From Elusimicrobiota bacterium (GTDB taxonomy: Bacteria; Elusimicrobiota; Elusimicrobia; 2-02-FULL-39-32): a DNA stretch of 64,000 nucleotides. Each line of letters starts with the position of its first letter. The first letter of the stretch is position 1. Both the position numbers and the translations under genes were made by a program. Below, one piece after another: positions 10,235 to 18,909 of this stretch. The stretch is taken from assembly GCA_021730935.1 (NCBI GenBank), contig JAKFYJ010000002.1, positions 1-64,000 on the forward strand. The letters run 5' to 3'. A model generated the notes under the pieces. That model had not been told where the DNA came from, ran no database searches, and saw only the letters and a program-made list of their open reading frames with translations.

Positions 10235-13200
10235 TTACCGTTGCACAGCGACTTTTAATGTCTTGGTGTCGCCGCCGCCTTTCAGTAAGGCAAAGTATAC
10301 GCCGCTGGCCGCATCCTGGCCGTCTTCATTCTTGGCATTCCAAGAGATGATTCCGTCACCGTCCGCGTCATCCAACTGCTTCACCAAGTCACCAGCCAAG
10401 GTATAGATCTTGACGGTGCTGTTCGCAGGGAGAGAGTCGAAGGTGATGTTCTGGCCTGCGTGTGAGGCAATCGAAGGCCTGAAGGGATTCGGATAGACCG
10501 TTGCGCCGGTCAAGTTGGCCGCAGGAGCCGCGATGGCAACCGCGAACTTGGTCAAGTGAGTGACGCTGCAGGTCACGTTCGTTCCGTCAAAGGAAGACTC
10601 ACGGATCAAGACCCAGCGAGAGCCGTTGAAGAATGAGACTTTGACAAGCGCGGCGCGCACTGCCTGAACAGTCGCGAGGGCTGAGCCCGAGAGCGTGAAG
10701 CTCAGAGTGATGGGCTTCTTGAATTCTGTTTTGCCTGAACCGAGCGTGACGTCCACGGCAGGGCCGACAAGCGTTGTTCCAGCCGTCGCCGCAGGAGGAT
10801 TGGTGTCCGCAACACGGGACAGGGTGTCTGAACCTTCCAACGCTCCAGGGGGAATTGTTCCACCGCTGGCCACGCCGCCGCCCAGGTCTGTTGAAGTGAG
10901 GGTGGTGGTCGCATTGGGGTCAATGGTGTCAGTCACAGTCACGTTGCCCGCGCCGATTCTGGCGTAGGCTGTTGAGTAAACAACGTCGGTCGGTGAAAGG
11001 TTTCCAACTTCGTCCTGCGCTCTGACGATGAACCAATAGTCTCCGGCAGAGGTTCCGGGATTAATCGTAAGCGTGGCTTCGATCACGCGGCCTGCAGGAA
11101 TGGAGGTTGCTCCAGTGGTTCCAGTGGCGTCAGTGGAAGTCTTCACAGTCACAGCGGAGATCGCGAGGGTTTGTGTTGAAACCAACAAACCGCGGACGCT
11201 GGCAGTGGAGAAGCTCTCATAGAAGCTGGGGAAGCTGACTGGATCGGTGCTTCTGCGGCTGTTCGCATAGGCGCCAGGGAGATAATGAGCCCAAGTGTTG
11301 GCGAACGTGAAGTTTGTGGCGGACTGTTCAAGTGCGCCTTGCACTCCGTTTGCCGCAACAGGATAGAAGCTTGCTCCGCCGAATCCTCTGTCACCGTTTC
11401 CTGAAGAGTAGTACACGATGAACTGAGAACCAGTTGTGAGCGGAGTAGGAACAGCACTTGCACCGTTAATAACATTGCTGTTTCCATCGTCAGAGGGGGA
11501 TATCCAGCGAAGAGTAACGGAAGCTGAACCTGCTGAAAGAACTGTCAATCCAGTCGGGACACCGGGAGCTGAAGATTCAGTGACCGTGAACGGAGTGTAG
11601 GTTGACTGATAAATGATGCCGTTGCCAACCGTTGCCGCGCGAGTCGGCTGTCCTGATCCAGCGTCGTCTTTTGCTTGAGGCACAGCGCCGCCGATAACGG
11701 TTTCAGGCATGGCAAGAGCCATTCTGAGAACCCAGAGAGAGGACGTTGCGGCATTGGCGATATTGATTGACACTTGGCCAGTCGTCTGAAGACTGTTCAG
11801 GATCGTCATTGTGCCGATTCTTGTGTTGACGTCTGATTGAACGTTTCCGATATAATCCGTGGTTCCAGCCTGCGCCAGAGTGCCGTTGTGGATCATCTGG
11901 ATGGAAGCGCCGTGCGCCAAGCCAGCGCCGCTGAGATCAACAGTCACGATACCCGCGTTCGAGCGAGCTGTGACAGGAACTGCGCCCAGGATCGGAACAG
12001 TGGAGATTGCAATGGTTCCTGACCCTGAAGGGATGAGAACCTGCGTGCTCTGCACTGCACCATAGTTCGCCTGGCCTCTGAGAGTATAAGTGACAGCTGT
12101 TGTTGCCGCGCGAAGATCGAATCCAAGGGTCAGACTGCTGAAGTTTGCGGCATTTGTTGACCTTGAGACAACACCAATTCTGTCGCCTGCGCCCGTTGGA
12201 GGATCAAGATAGAAGGTAACGTTGGGCAACAAGCCGACACCGGTCACGGTATAAGAGGCAAACTTTAATGTGCTGTACGCGGTTTGATGAGACAACGCGG
12301 ACAATCCAGTCAGTGAAGCCGCAAGCACGTCGATGGTAGTGGAGGCGTCTGCAGAGAAACGAGTCGCAGACCCGAACTGGCCGATCAAAGTGCTGATGGT
12401 CAAAGCATAATTCCCGGTTGGAGCCTGGAAGAATGCTGTGCTTGTGAAGGCGGCAAATGCTCCGGAAGAGGTTTCAACCGTGCCTGCAACGACAGGGATG
12501 GAAGACTGGAATGTTCCGCTCATGAGAGTCGCGATATTGACCGTCGTTCCAGAAACCAGTCCAAGTCCCATAAGTCCAACAGTCACACTCGGGGTGCTGT
12601 TGAAGATTTGAGTCGCATTCTGTCCGTTGAGTTTGGGATAGTTGACACCCGTCAATGTCAGCGAGGAAACCGTGAGGAAAACGCCGGATCCTGCAGAATT
12701 GATTCGAATTGTATTCGATGACGATTCAAAATAAGGGCTTGTTGTGTCGATATAAGTCATGTAAGCGTAAAAGCTCTTTCCTGGAGCGACAGGATGACGC
12801 AGATCAACGGTGCAAGTTAATGTTGTGCTCGAAGCGTTGAGTCCGCCAATGTCTGTGCGGTTTTCTAAGATCGTCGATGCAACCTGACTGTTAACGGAAC
12901 CGTCTGTTGCAAAGAACTGAATAGTTGATCCAGGCTGAAGACCACGACCTCTGATCGTCAAGGTGAATGTCCGTGTGTTTGTGATAATCGCAGGGGTGAT
13001 AGAAGTAATTGCAGGAGTTGACATTACCAAAACACCGGCTGTATTCAGCATAGTCGAATTCAGAACGATTGAGCTGACCGTAATGTGGTGGGAATTTGAG
13101 TTATAACGCCCTGGAGTTGAGAGTACTCCGGAGGTATAAGTTCCAGCATAGACATGGTATCTCATACCCACAGTGGCGGCTCTGATGTCGAACTGATAAT

Positions 13201-15868
13201 CCACAAGCATGGCGGTGCTGGAAATGATCGAGAAAGAAGTTACGTTTCCTGCCGGCCACTTGGGGAACGCAGTCTCAGGGTTAATTTCCGTCGATGTTGA
13301 GAAAGTAACCGTTGAAATGCCTGGGGTTGTAAACCCGCGTCCGTTAATTTTAAACTTAACAGACGTGGTTGCAAAAGCAACCGTGTTGTCACCGATATCA
13401 TTTGTCGCCACGGATGTTATGGCCGCGGACGAGAAAGTGATCGGTTGAGAGAACACAACCTGGGGGTGAGTGAATAAAACGTCACCGCTGGGCTTGCTTG
13501 AAATTCTCACATACCAAGTTTGATTTGTATCCAGGCCCAAGATGGTAGCGTGGAGAGTTACAGTGGACCCGTTCGGGGACACGCTGACATGCCGCGTAGG
13601 GATGTCGGTGGCCAAGATAAGCCCGGACTGAGCGACGTTGGACGTCGTCAAATAAACATTATTTTGAACCAATGGGTTGCTGAATATGTTGGAATAGTTT
13701 GACTGAATTACGATGGTTGTGTCACTGCTGGTGTTGATCAAGCCGGTGGAAGTGATCAACGAGAGACCGGGGAGAGTGTTGACCGCTCCAGCTGTTACGG
13801 AAGTGAAGTTGATTTCCACGGGCATCAGGCGAACGGCGTCAACCAGTTTCCCGACGCTCCAGTGTCCGGAAGCCGTTTGGCTGGCGACTACGAGAGTGTA
13901 CCATTTGGGAAGATCAGGATTAGATGCTCCGAGGGCAAGAGTGCTTGTGGAAGGATATCTGTTCCAAAGAGTGGTGGTTGTCAAAGTGACGGAAGTCGCT
14001 GAACCGCCGACATTATGGAATTCAATGGATCCTGATTCAACAGGCTGAGTCGAGTTTGTGATTGAGGGCGCTGTTCCTTGCGCAGTCTGCGGAACAAGGC
14101 GGAACATCGACAAGTTTGTGAACGCGGACGAAAGAGGGCCGCCGTTGTTGTTCTGCGACTCAGCGACGAAAGAATAGGCATAGCCAGTATTGTCGACATA
14201 AGAGACGGAGAACGTGGAAGTTCTCTGAGAGGCGCCGTCAATATTGAATATGTCGATTGTCGGGGAAGAATAAGCAATGAAGCTGGCCTGCAAAGAACCG
14301 GTCGTGCCGCTTGCTCCGGCGCCGAGGGCAACGATCGTGCTCACAGAAACCTGCTTCTTGTCAACATCATATTCAAAGAACCAGGAAGTACTGGAAGCGG
14401 ACACAGCATTGATTGATCCAGAAGCGACGTTAATGGTATATGAACCAGACGCATCCGTCAAGCCGCCTGCGCGATTCGAGCTGGACGCAGGGCTCAAAGT
14501 CTGAGTCCCAGGAAAGGCTGATCCGTTTGTGCCGACCACGGTCGCAGACCCGGTGATTGTGTCAGAGATCGCAACAGAACGAACCGCGGTCCCGAATGAG
14601 TTTTTGACTGTTCCTAACAGAGAAGTCCAGTTGAATGTGCCGATGCCGGTTCCGGCAGAAGGCAAGAACACTCCGCGGTCAGCGTTTGCACCGCTGGGGA
14701 ACTGATAAAGAGCTCCGGCAGTGACATTGGAGACGATAGCACCGATACCGAGCTGTTTATTGTCAATTCCTTCTGCAAAATCATCGAAGAAAGTTCCAAG
14801 CACACCGCGAGCGGCCCAGAGATTTCCTCCCTTAAGATAAGAAATCGTAGGATTGTTGCCGTTCATTGCAACATACTGAGCGGCTGTGCCGTCATCCACT
14901 TTCTGCACATACCAAGCCTGACCTGTGATGGCGCGGCGTTGAACGGCATAACGAACCGTCGCTCCTCCGACGGTATAAACCAAGCGGGTCACCCCGTTGC
15001 TGGCAGATCCGGAATCAGAGGCGAAAATATTTGCAATCACACCAGTGTCCATGGTGCCGCGGCTGGAGTTGTTGGGGATGTTGGAGCCGTCCAACTGAAC
15101 TTCTCTGAGAGCCCCGGCCAATGAATCATAATAGTAAACTCTGAGGCGGGCAACATCTGCAGTTTTAACTGCATAAAAGGAGCCGGAAGCATTTTCATCA
15201 GCGGAGGTGCTGATGGTAATGGCTCCATTGACCCCAGTGCCAGCTATTGCGACAGCAGCGTTGCCAATTGTGCGGGAAGCAAGGCGGATTTCATATCGGC
15301 CGTTGGCTGCTTGTGAGGAATAAATGACAGTTGCGTTATTGACATTGTCATCAGAAAGAACCTGAATGTTGGCGACAGTCGCCGTGGCGACGGTCACAGG
15401 AGCATAAGGAAGAGACGGGCCTGTGAGGCAACGGAGGCTGCCAAGAGCCGCATCATAATAATATATAAGGATCTGACCACTGCCATAAACAATTCCGTCC
15501 ATGACTGCCGCAATATTGGAATTGGAGGCATTGGTGTTGGTGCTGAAAATCGTTGAAATCGCCCAACCCGGAGCGCCTCCGCCAGAGGTCGCGCCGCGCG
15601 TCTGCGAGGCGAACATGATGGAATAACTCGTGCTGTCGGCGGTCGCATAGATCACATAAAAAGATTGATCGCCGGTTGGCAGCACTCCCGCTTTATAAGA
15701 GCGGACGGCTGAGGGAATGTTCACCACCGTGCCTGTTCCCACGGAAATGGTCAACGCCTGCGCCGAAGAAGCCAGCACGAAGAGAGAAAGGCCGGCGATC
15801 GCTGTCACTGTCAGCGAACGTACGCTGGCCTTTAAACCTCTTACTAAGGATTTAAGGATTGATTGCAT
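10235..15868 (-). CDS. Giant secreted repeat protein with TIG-like repeats, FN3 and Por/FlgD-like C-terminal domain
   Basis: 1877 residues. Signal peptide ends SSAQA near residue 36. Residues to about 450 form repeating beta units with YYYD motifs (IYYYDAALGS, VYYYDSLAGA), propeller-like. Between about 835 and 1330 lie five TIG/IPT-like units, each with a G-x-G-(F/L)-x-x-(P/S/H)-G type turn (GRGFTTPG, GRGLQPG, GLGLVSG, GVGLLPN, GAGLAHG) spaced 105-130 residues apart. An FN3 domain follows near 1430 (PGVPTGLTV) and a C-terminal domain with YPNPFRPS near 1790, TVKIYTLAGDLV and SGVYFALL, as in FlgD_ig and type 9 sorting domains. Start: ATG 15868 behind GGAGG; the open frame upstream to 16072 is leader. 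Likely a surface adhesin or exported fibre; exact role unknown. Confidence 0.88.
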   Translation of the reverse strand: MQSILKSLVRGLKASVRSLTVTAIAGLSLFVLASSAQALTISVGTGTVVNIPSAVRSYKAGVLPTGDQSFYVIYATADSTSYSIMFASQTRGATSGGGAPGWAISTIFSTNTNASNSNIAAVMDGIVYGSGQILIYYYDAALGSLRCLTGPSLPYAPVTVATATVANIQVLSDDNVNNATVIYSSQAANGRYEIRLASRTIGNAAVAIAGTGVNGAITISTSADENASGSFYAVKTADVARLRVYYYDSLAGALREVQLDGSNIPNNSSRGTMDTGVIANIFASDSGSASNGVTRLVYTVGGATVRYAVQRRAITGQAWYVQKVDDGTAAQYVAMNGNNPTISYLKGGNLWAARGVLGTFFDDFAEGIDNKQLGIGAIVSNVTAGALYQFPSGANADRGVFLPSAGTGIGTFNWTSLLGTVKNSFGTAVRSVAISDTITGSATVVGTNGSAFPGTQTLSPASSSNRAGGLTDASGSYTINVASGSINAVSASSTSWFFEYDVDKKQVSVSTIVALGAGASGTTGSLQASFIAYSSPTIDIFNIDGASQRTSTFSVSYVDNTGYAYSFVAESQNNNGGPLSSAFTNLSMFRLVPQTAQGTAPSITNSTQPVESGSIEFHNVGGSATSVTLTTTTLWNRYPSTSTLALGASNPDLPKWYTLVVASQTASGHWSVGKLVDAVRLMPVEINFTSVTAGAVNTLPGLSLITSTGLINTSSDTTIVIQSNYSNIFSNPLVQNNVYLTTSNVAQSGLILATDIPTRHVSVSPNGSTVTLHATILGLDTNQTWYVRISSKPSGDVLFTHPQVVFSQPITFSSAAITSVATNDIGDNTVAFATTSVKFKINGRGFTTPGISTVTFSTSTEINPETAFPKWPAGNVTSFSIISSTAMLVDYQFDIRAATVGMRYHVYAGTYTSGVLSTPGRYNSNSHHITVSSIVLNSTMLNTAGVLVMSTPAITSITPAIITNTRTFTLTIRGRGLQPGSTIQFFATDGSVNSQVASTILENRTDIGGLNASSTTLTCTVDLRHPVAPGKSFYAYMTYIDTTSPYFESSSNTIRINSAGSGVFLTVSSLTLTGVNYPKLNGQNATQIFNSTPSVTVGLMGLGLVSGTTVNIATLMSGTFQSSIPVVAGTVETSSGAFAAFTSTAFFQAPTGNYALTISTLIGQFGSATRFSADASTTIDVLAASLTGLSALSHQTAYSTLKFASYTVTGVGLLPNVTFYLDPPTGAGDRIGVVSRSTNAANFSSLTLGFDLRAATTAVTYTLRGQANYGAVQSTQVLIPSGSGTIAISTVPILGAVPVTARSNAGIVTVDLSGAGLAHGASIQMIHNGTLAQAGTTDYIGNVQSDVNTRIGTMTILNSLQTTGQVSINIANAATSSLWVLRMALAMPETVIGGAVPQAKDDAGSGQPTRAATVGNGIIYQSTYTPFTVTESSAPGVPTGLTVLSAGSASVTLRWISPSDDGNSNVINGASAVPTPLTTGSQFIVYYSSGNGDRGFGGASFYPVAANGVQGALEQSATNFTFANTWAHYLPGAYANSRRSTDPVSFPSFYESFSTASVRGLLVSTQTLAISAVTVKTSTDATGTTGATSIPAGRVIEATLTINPGTSAGDYWFIVRAQDEVGNLSPTDVVYSTAYARIGAGNVTVTDTIDPNATTTLTSTDLGGGVASGGTIPPGALEGSDTLSRVADTNPPAATAGTTLVGPAVDVTLGSGKTEFKKPITLSFTLSGSALATVQAVRAALVKVSFFNGSRWVLIRESSFDGTNVTCSVTHLTKFAVAIAAPAANLTGATVYPNPFRPSIASHAGQNITFDSLPANSTVKIYTLAGDLVKQLDDADGDGIISWNAKNEDGQDAASGVYFALLKGGGDTKTLKVAVQR

Positions 15869-16318
15869 GTTTTGTTCCTCCGATTTAATGGCAGTTGCCC
15901 TCACAAGGCTAACTACGTTTTTTTTAAAATGGACTGACGGCTGGTAAAAATAAGAAAACGCATCGTTGAAACGGCTGAACGATGTGTTTGAAGCGTTGAT
16001 GCTTATGTTTTCTCTATTTTGTTTTATCAAAAATTTGAAAACGCCAATGATTTTTTTGTTGGCAGGATTCAAACTTCGTGAGGGCGTGGGGAAGCGCGGA
16101 GATGATGACGCTTGATTCTTTATTTAATTTATAATTTTTCCGCAATTCCTTTTCACCTTATACGAAGTTATACTCCTACTTTTTGTAACGTGATAAATTT
16201 ACCATTAACTAATTTTATTGTCAAGGCCTTTTTAATAAATATTTTTTCCGTCGACAAAATTGCGAATTTCGATTGACTCCATGCCTATTTTATAGTAAAT
16301 TTTTTAAAAGAAATAAAC
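15869..16318. other. 450-base AT-rich divergent regulatory region
   Basis: No gene. It separates the giant secreted protein (minus) from DUF4912 (plus). Contents: the GGAGG ribosome site of the minus gene (15876-15882 region), a hairpin at 15961-15984 (CATCGTT / AACGATG, 10-base loop) that would lie in the long 5' leader of the minus transcript, and a very AT-rich stretch 16120-16320 holding the plus-strand promoter. The leader is open in frame with the giant gene for 68 codons, which is probably chance. I looked for cyclic-di-GMP and other riboswitch cores and saw none that I could support. Confidence 0.6.
16273..16301 (+). promoter_or_regulatory. Possible promoter of the DUF4912-GH57-alaS gene row
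   Basis: TTGACT (16273-16278), 17-base spacer, TAAATT (16296-16301), 17 bases before the ATG at 16319. The -10 box matches the consensus at only four of six positions; TATAGT at 16291 is an alternative with poor spacing. Confidence 0.4.
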
Positions 16319-16963
16319 ATGACAGACAAAATATTTCCGCCATCTTCCAACATTCAGCCGCCCGCTCAGCCTGCTCATCAGCTGGGCGAAGTCTCGGATT
16401 GGGGCTCTTCTATACCTCAAAATTATGGAATAACCCGCATTGTTTTGATGCCGCGGGATCCCAGATTCCTTTATGCCTATTGGGAGGTCACGGAAGAAAC
16501 CGCGAATTCCATCAAATCCCGATATGGACAGGACATTTTTTCGCAGACTCAGCCCACAATCCGCAGAATTTTGATCATCAACGGCATGGAAACAGACAAA
16601 ATCGACCTGTCCGTGCCCCTGGAAGCCCGAAACTGGTATATGCAGGTGGAGGAAGAGGGGTCTTCCTGGGTGGTTGAGATCGGTTTAAAGCAAAATAACG
16701 CAAATTTCATTGTTTTGGCCCGTTCCAACCGCGTCACGCTCCCAAAGGGCCAGATGTCCCGTGTCACCGACGAGAAATGGGCGGAACTCCAGACGCAAAT
16801 GGAAGAATTTTTGACGCATTCCGGGGGAAAATTGGGCGGCGCGGATTCACTTGAGCTTTCCAAACGGCTGGCCGAGCGCTGGCGGGTGCTGATTCAGGGC
16901 TCTTCCTGGAGCAATCAGGGGGGAATCTCGTCTTCCCTCGTCTCTGCCATCAGAAAGACTTAA
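16319..16963 (+). CDS. DUF4912 domain protein
   Basis: 214 residues with a DUF4912 core: GITRIVLMPRDPRFLYAYWE near 37-57, a beta-rich middle including NWYMQVEEEGSSWVVEIG (about 104-121), and a helical C-terminal tail. The function of DUF4912 is not established. It is often found beside the GH57/DUF1957 enzyme encoded next (32 bases downstream), so a role in glucan metabolism or its regulation is plausible. The N-terminal 30 residues are Pro/Ser-rich and probably flexible. No signal peptide, hence cytoplasmic. Confidence 0.82.
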   Translation: MTDKIFPPSSNIQPPAQPAHQLGEVSDWGSSIPQNYGITRIVLMPRDPRFLYAYWEVTEETANSIKSRYGQDIFSQTQPTIRRILIINGMETDKIDLSVPLEARNWYMQVEEEGSSWVVEIGLKQNNANFIVLARSNRVTLPKGQMSRVTDEKWAELQTQMEEFLTHSGGKLGGADSLELSKRLAERWRVLIQGSSWSNQGGISSSLVSAIRKT

Positions 16964-16994
16964 AATTTAAGCATTTTAATAGAAAAAACAATTT

Positions 16995-18593
16995 ATGAGC
17001 GGTCAAAAAGGCCTTTGGTGCCTTGTATTGCATGCACATCTTCCTTATATACATCATCCTGAGCACGAGGATTTCCTCGAGGAGGACTGGTTTTTTGAGG
17101 CATTGACGGAAACTTATATCCCCATCCTCGCTTTTTCCGAGAAACTCGTCCGGGAAGGGGTGAAATTCCGCTTTACAATCAATCTTTCGCCGACCCTCTG
17201 CTCGATGATGAAGGACGAACTTCTTAAATCGAGATATCTGAGGCACCTCAACAAACAAATCGAACTCATAGAGAAAGAAGTCCGGAGAACTTCGTCGATC
17301 CCGCAATTTCACGCGACGGCGAAGATGTATGAGGGGAAATTGAAGGCGTGCAGAGCGGAAATTGAGAAGCATCACGGCGATTTACTCTCGGGATTTAAAG
17401 CTTTGCAGGATTTTGGAGTGATTGAAATCATCACATGCAATGCTACGCACGGATATTTGCCTCTCCTTCTGGACCGCCGAGCTCAGGCGGCGCAAGTTCG
17501 GATTGGCGCGTCCTATTATGAAGAAAATTTCGGGCGCAGGCCCAAGGGAATTTGGCTCGCGGAATGCGCTTATGCTCCCGGCGTCGACGAAATTTTGAAA
17601 AACGAGGGCATCCGATACTTTTTTATGGACACGCACGGGATTTTGTTCGCTGAACCTCGCCCCAAATACGGTGTTTTCGCTCCATTGATCACTCAAAACG
17701 GCGTTGCGGCATTCGCGCGCGATCTGGAAACTGCGCATCAGGTGTGGAGCGCGGAACAAGGATATCCCGGAGATGCGAGATACCGTGAATTTTATCGGGA
17801 CCTCGGATATGACCTCGATTTTGAGACGGTGAAACCTTATCTGCACAACGACGGCGTCCGCCGGAACATCGGTTTAAAATATTTCAGGATCACGGGGAAA
17901 GTGGGGCTCGATAAAAAAGAACCCTATCATCCCGACTGGGCGAAAGACGCGGCGGGGGAACACTCGGCGAATTTCATGTTCAACCGGACGAAACAAATTG
18001 AGCATCTCTCGACGGTGATGGACCGTCCGCCCGTCGTGGTTTCCATGTATGACGCGGAACTTTTCGGGCATTGGTGGTATGAAGGACCGGACTTTTTGGA
18101 ATTTCTGTTCAAGAAAATCCATTTTGACCAAAATGTTTTTGACTGTATCACGCCGAGCGAATATCTGGAAAAATTTCCGCAGAACCAGATGATGGAACCC
18201 TGCGCGTCGTCGTGGGGAGACAAGGGATATTATGAAGTGTGGCTGAACGGCGCGAATGATTGGGTTTATCGCCACATCCACGCGGTCACGGAGAAAATGA
18301 TTTCTCTGGCCGAGAAAGAAAAAAACGCGGGGGGTTTGCGTCGACGATCGCTCAATCAAATGGCTCGTGAAGTTTTGCTCGCGCAGGCCTCCGACTGGCC
18401 GTTTCTCATGACGGCGGGGACCGCCACGCAATATTCGCACAAGAGAATCAAAGACCACGTGCACCGATTTCTAACTTTGGAAAGGGAATTTACGTCCGGA
18501 AACATCAATGAAAGTTTCCTCAAGGAATGCGAGTGGAAGGACAACATATTCCCGAACGTCAACTACAGGGCATTTTCTGAAGAAGGAGTTTAG
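16995..18593 (+). CDS. GH57 (DUF1957-type) 1,4-alpha-glucan branching enzyme
   Basis: Family 57 glycoside hydrolase that adds alpha-1,6 branches to alpha-glucans such as glycogen. Seen in its 532 residues: LVLHAHLPYIHHPE at the N-terminus with the HxH typical of the family, GIWLAECAYAPG with the nucleophile glutamate (about residue 190), YDAELFGHWWYEGP with the acid/base aspartate (about 352), and the C-terminal helical region with SSWGDKGYYEVW. Length matches bacterial DUF1957 enzymes. It lies between DUF4912 and a small beta protein in one transcription unit with short gaps. Other glycogen genes are not in the window. Confidence 0.9.
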   Translation: MSGQKGLWCLVLHAHLPYIHHPEHEDFLEEDWFFEALTETYIPILAFSEKLVREGVKFRFTINLSPTLCSMMKDELLKSRYLRHLNKQIELIEKEVRRTSSIPQFHATAKMYEGKLKACRAEIEKHHGDLLSGFKALQDFGVIEIITCNATHGYLPLLLDRRAQAAQVRIGASYYEENFGRRPKGIWLAECAYAPGVDEILKNEGIRYFFMDTHGILFAEPRPKYGVFAPLITQNGVAAFARDLETAHQVWSAEQGYPGDARYREFYRDLGYDLDFETVKPYLHNDGVRRNIGLKYFRITGKVGLDKKEPYHPDWAKDAAGEHSANFMFNRTKQIEHLSTVMDRPPVVVSMYDAELFGHWWYEGPDFLEFLFKKIHFDQNVFDCITPSEYLEKFPQNQMMEPCASSWGDKGYYEVWLNGANDWVYRHIHAVTEKMISLAEKEKNAGGLRRRSLNQMAREVLLAQASDWPFLMTAGTATQYSHKRIKDHVHRFLTLEREFTSGNINESFLKECEWKDNIFPNVNYRAFSEEGV

Positions 18594-18594
18594 A

Positions 18595-18909
18595 ATGGCT
18601 GTGAAGAAAGCGAAGGCCAAGTCAAAAAAAACGAAAAAAACGTCTCCGAAAGAATACGTCGTGATTGATTTTCCTCAGAGCGGGGACATTTTCGGATCCG
18701 CGCATTACGCGGTGAGGATCGGAGCGAGCTCCGCGCCCGTTGAGATTTCCGTCGACAGGAACGGATGGCAGGCCTGCAGAGAAGCGGGGGGATATTTTTG
18801 GTACGACTGGAACCACATTCCGCAAGGCCATCACGCGCTCGTCGCCAGAATAAAAATATCGAACGGAACAATCAAGAAAAGTAAAATTGTAAAATGTATG
18901 GTGAAATGA
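18595..18909 (+). CDS. Small lysine-rich protein with E-set (immunoglobulin-like) fold signs
   Basis: 104 residues. The first 22 are nearly all K, A, S and T (basic tail). The remainder looks like one beta sandwich of the kind found in isoamylase/CBM48 N-terminal domains: VRIGASSAPVEISVDRNGW, YFWYDWNHIPQGHHALVARI. Start chosen at ATG 18595, one base after the GH57 stop; the frame to 18508 lies inside GH57. It overlaps the alaS start by four bases (ATGA). Its position suggests glucan binding together with the GH57 enzyme; that is inference. No family assigned with certainty. Confidence 0.75.
   Translation: MAVKKAKAKSKKTKKTSPKEYVVIDFPQSGDIFGSAHYAVRIGASSAPVEISVDRNGWQACREAGGYFWYDWNHIPQGHHALVARIKISNGTIKKSKIVKCMVK

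Noticed and set aside
9264-10406. 380-codon plus-strand frame across the PorV-like gene and the end of the giant gene
   Set aside because: It crosses two real genes and their junction, and codes for no recognisable domain.
15869-16072. N-terminal extension of the giant secreted protein to 16072
   Set aside because: ATG 15868 has GGAGG at the right distance and starts a clear signal peptide; the extension would bury it.
15884-16130. Cyclic-di-GMP (GEMM) or other riboswitch in the leader of the giant gene
   Set aside because: Only a simple 7-bp hairpin is visible; the conserved riboswitch core bases and paired helices are not.
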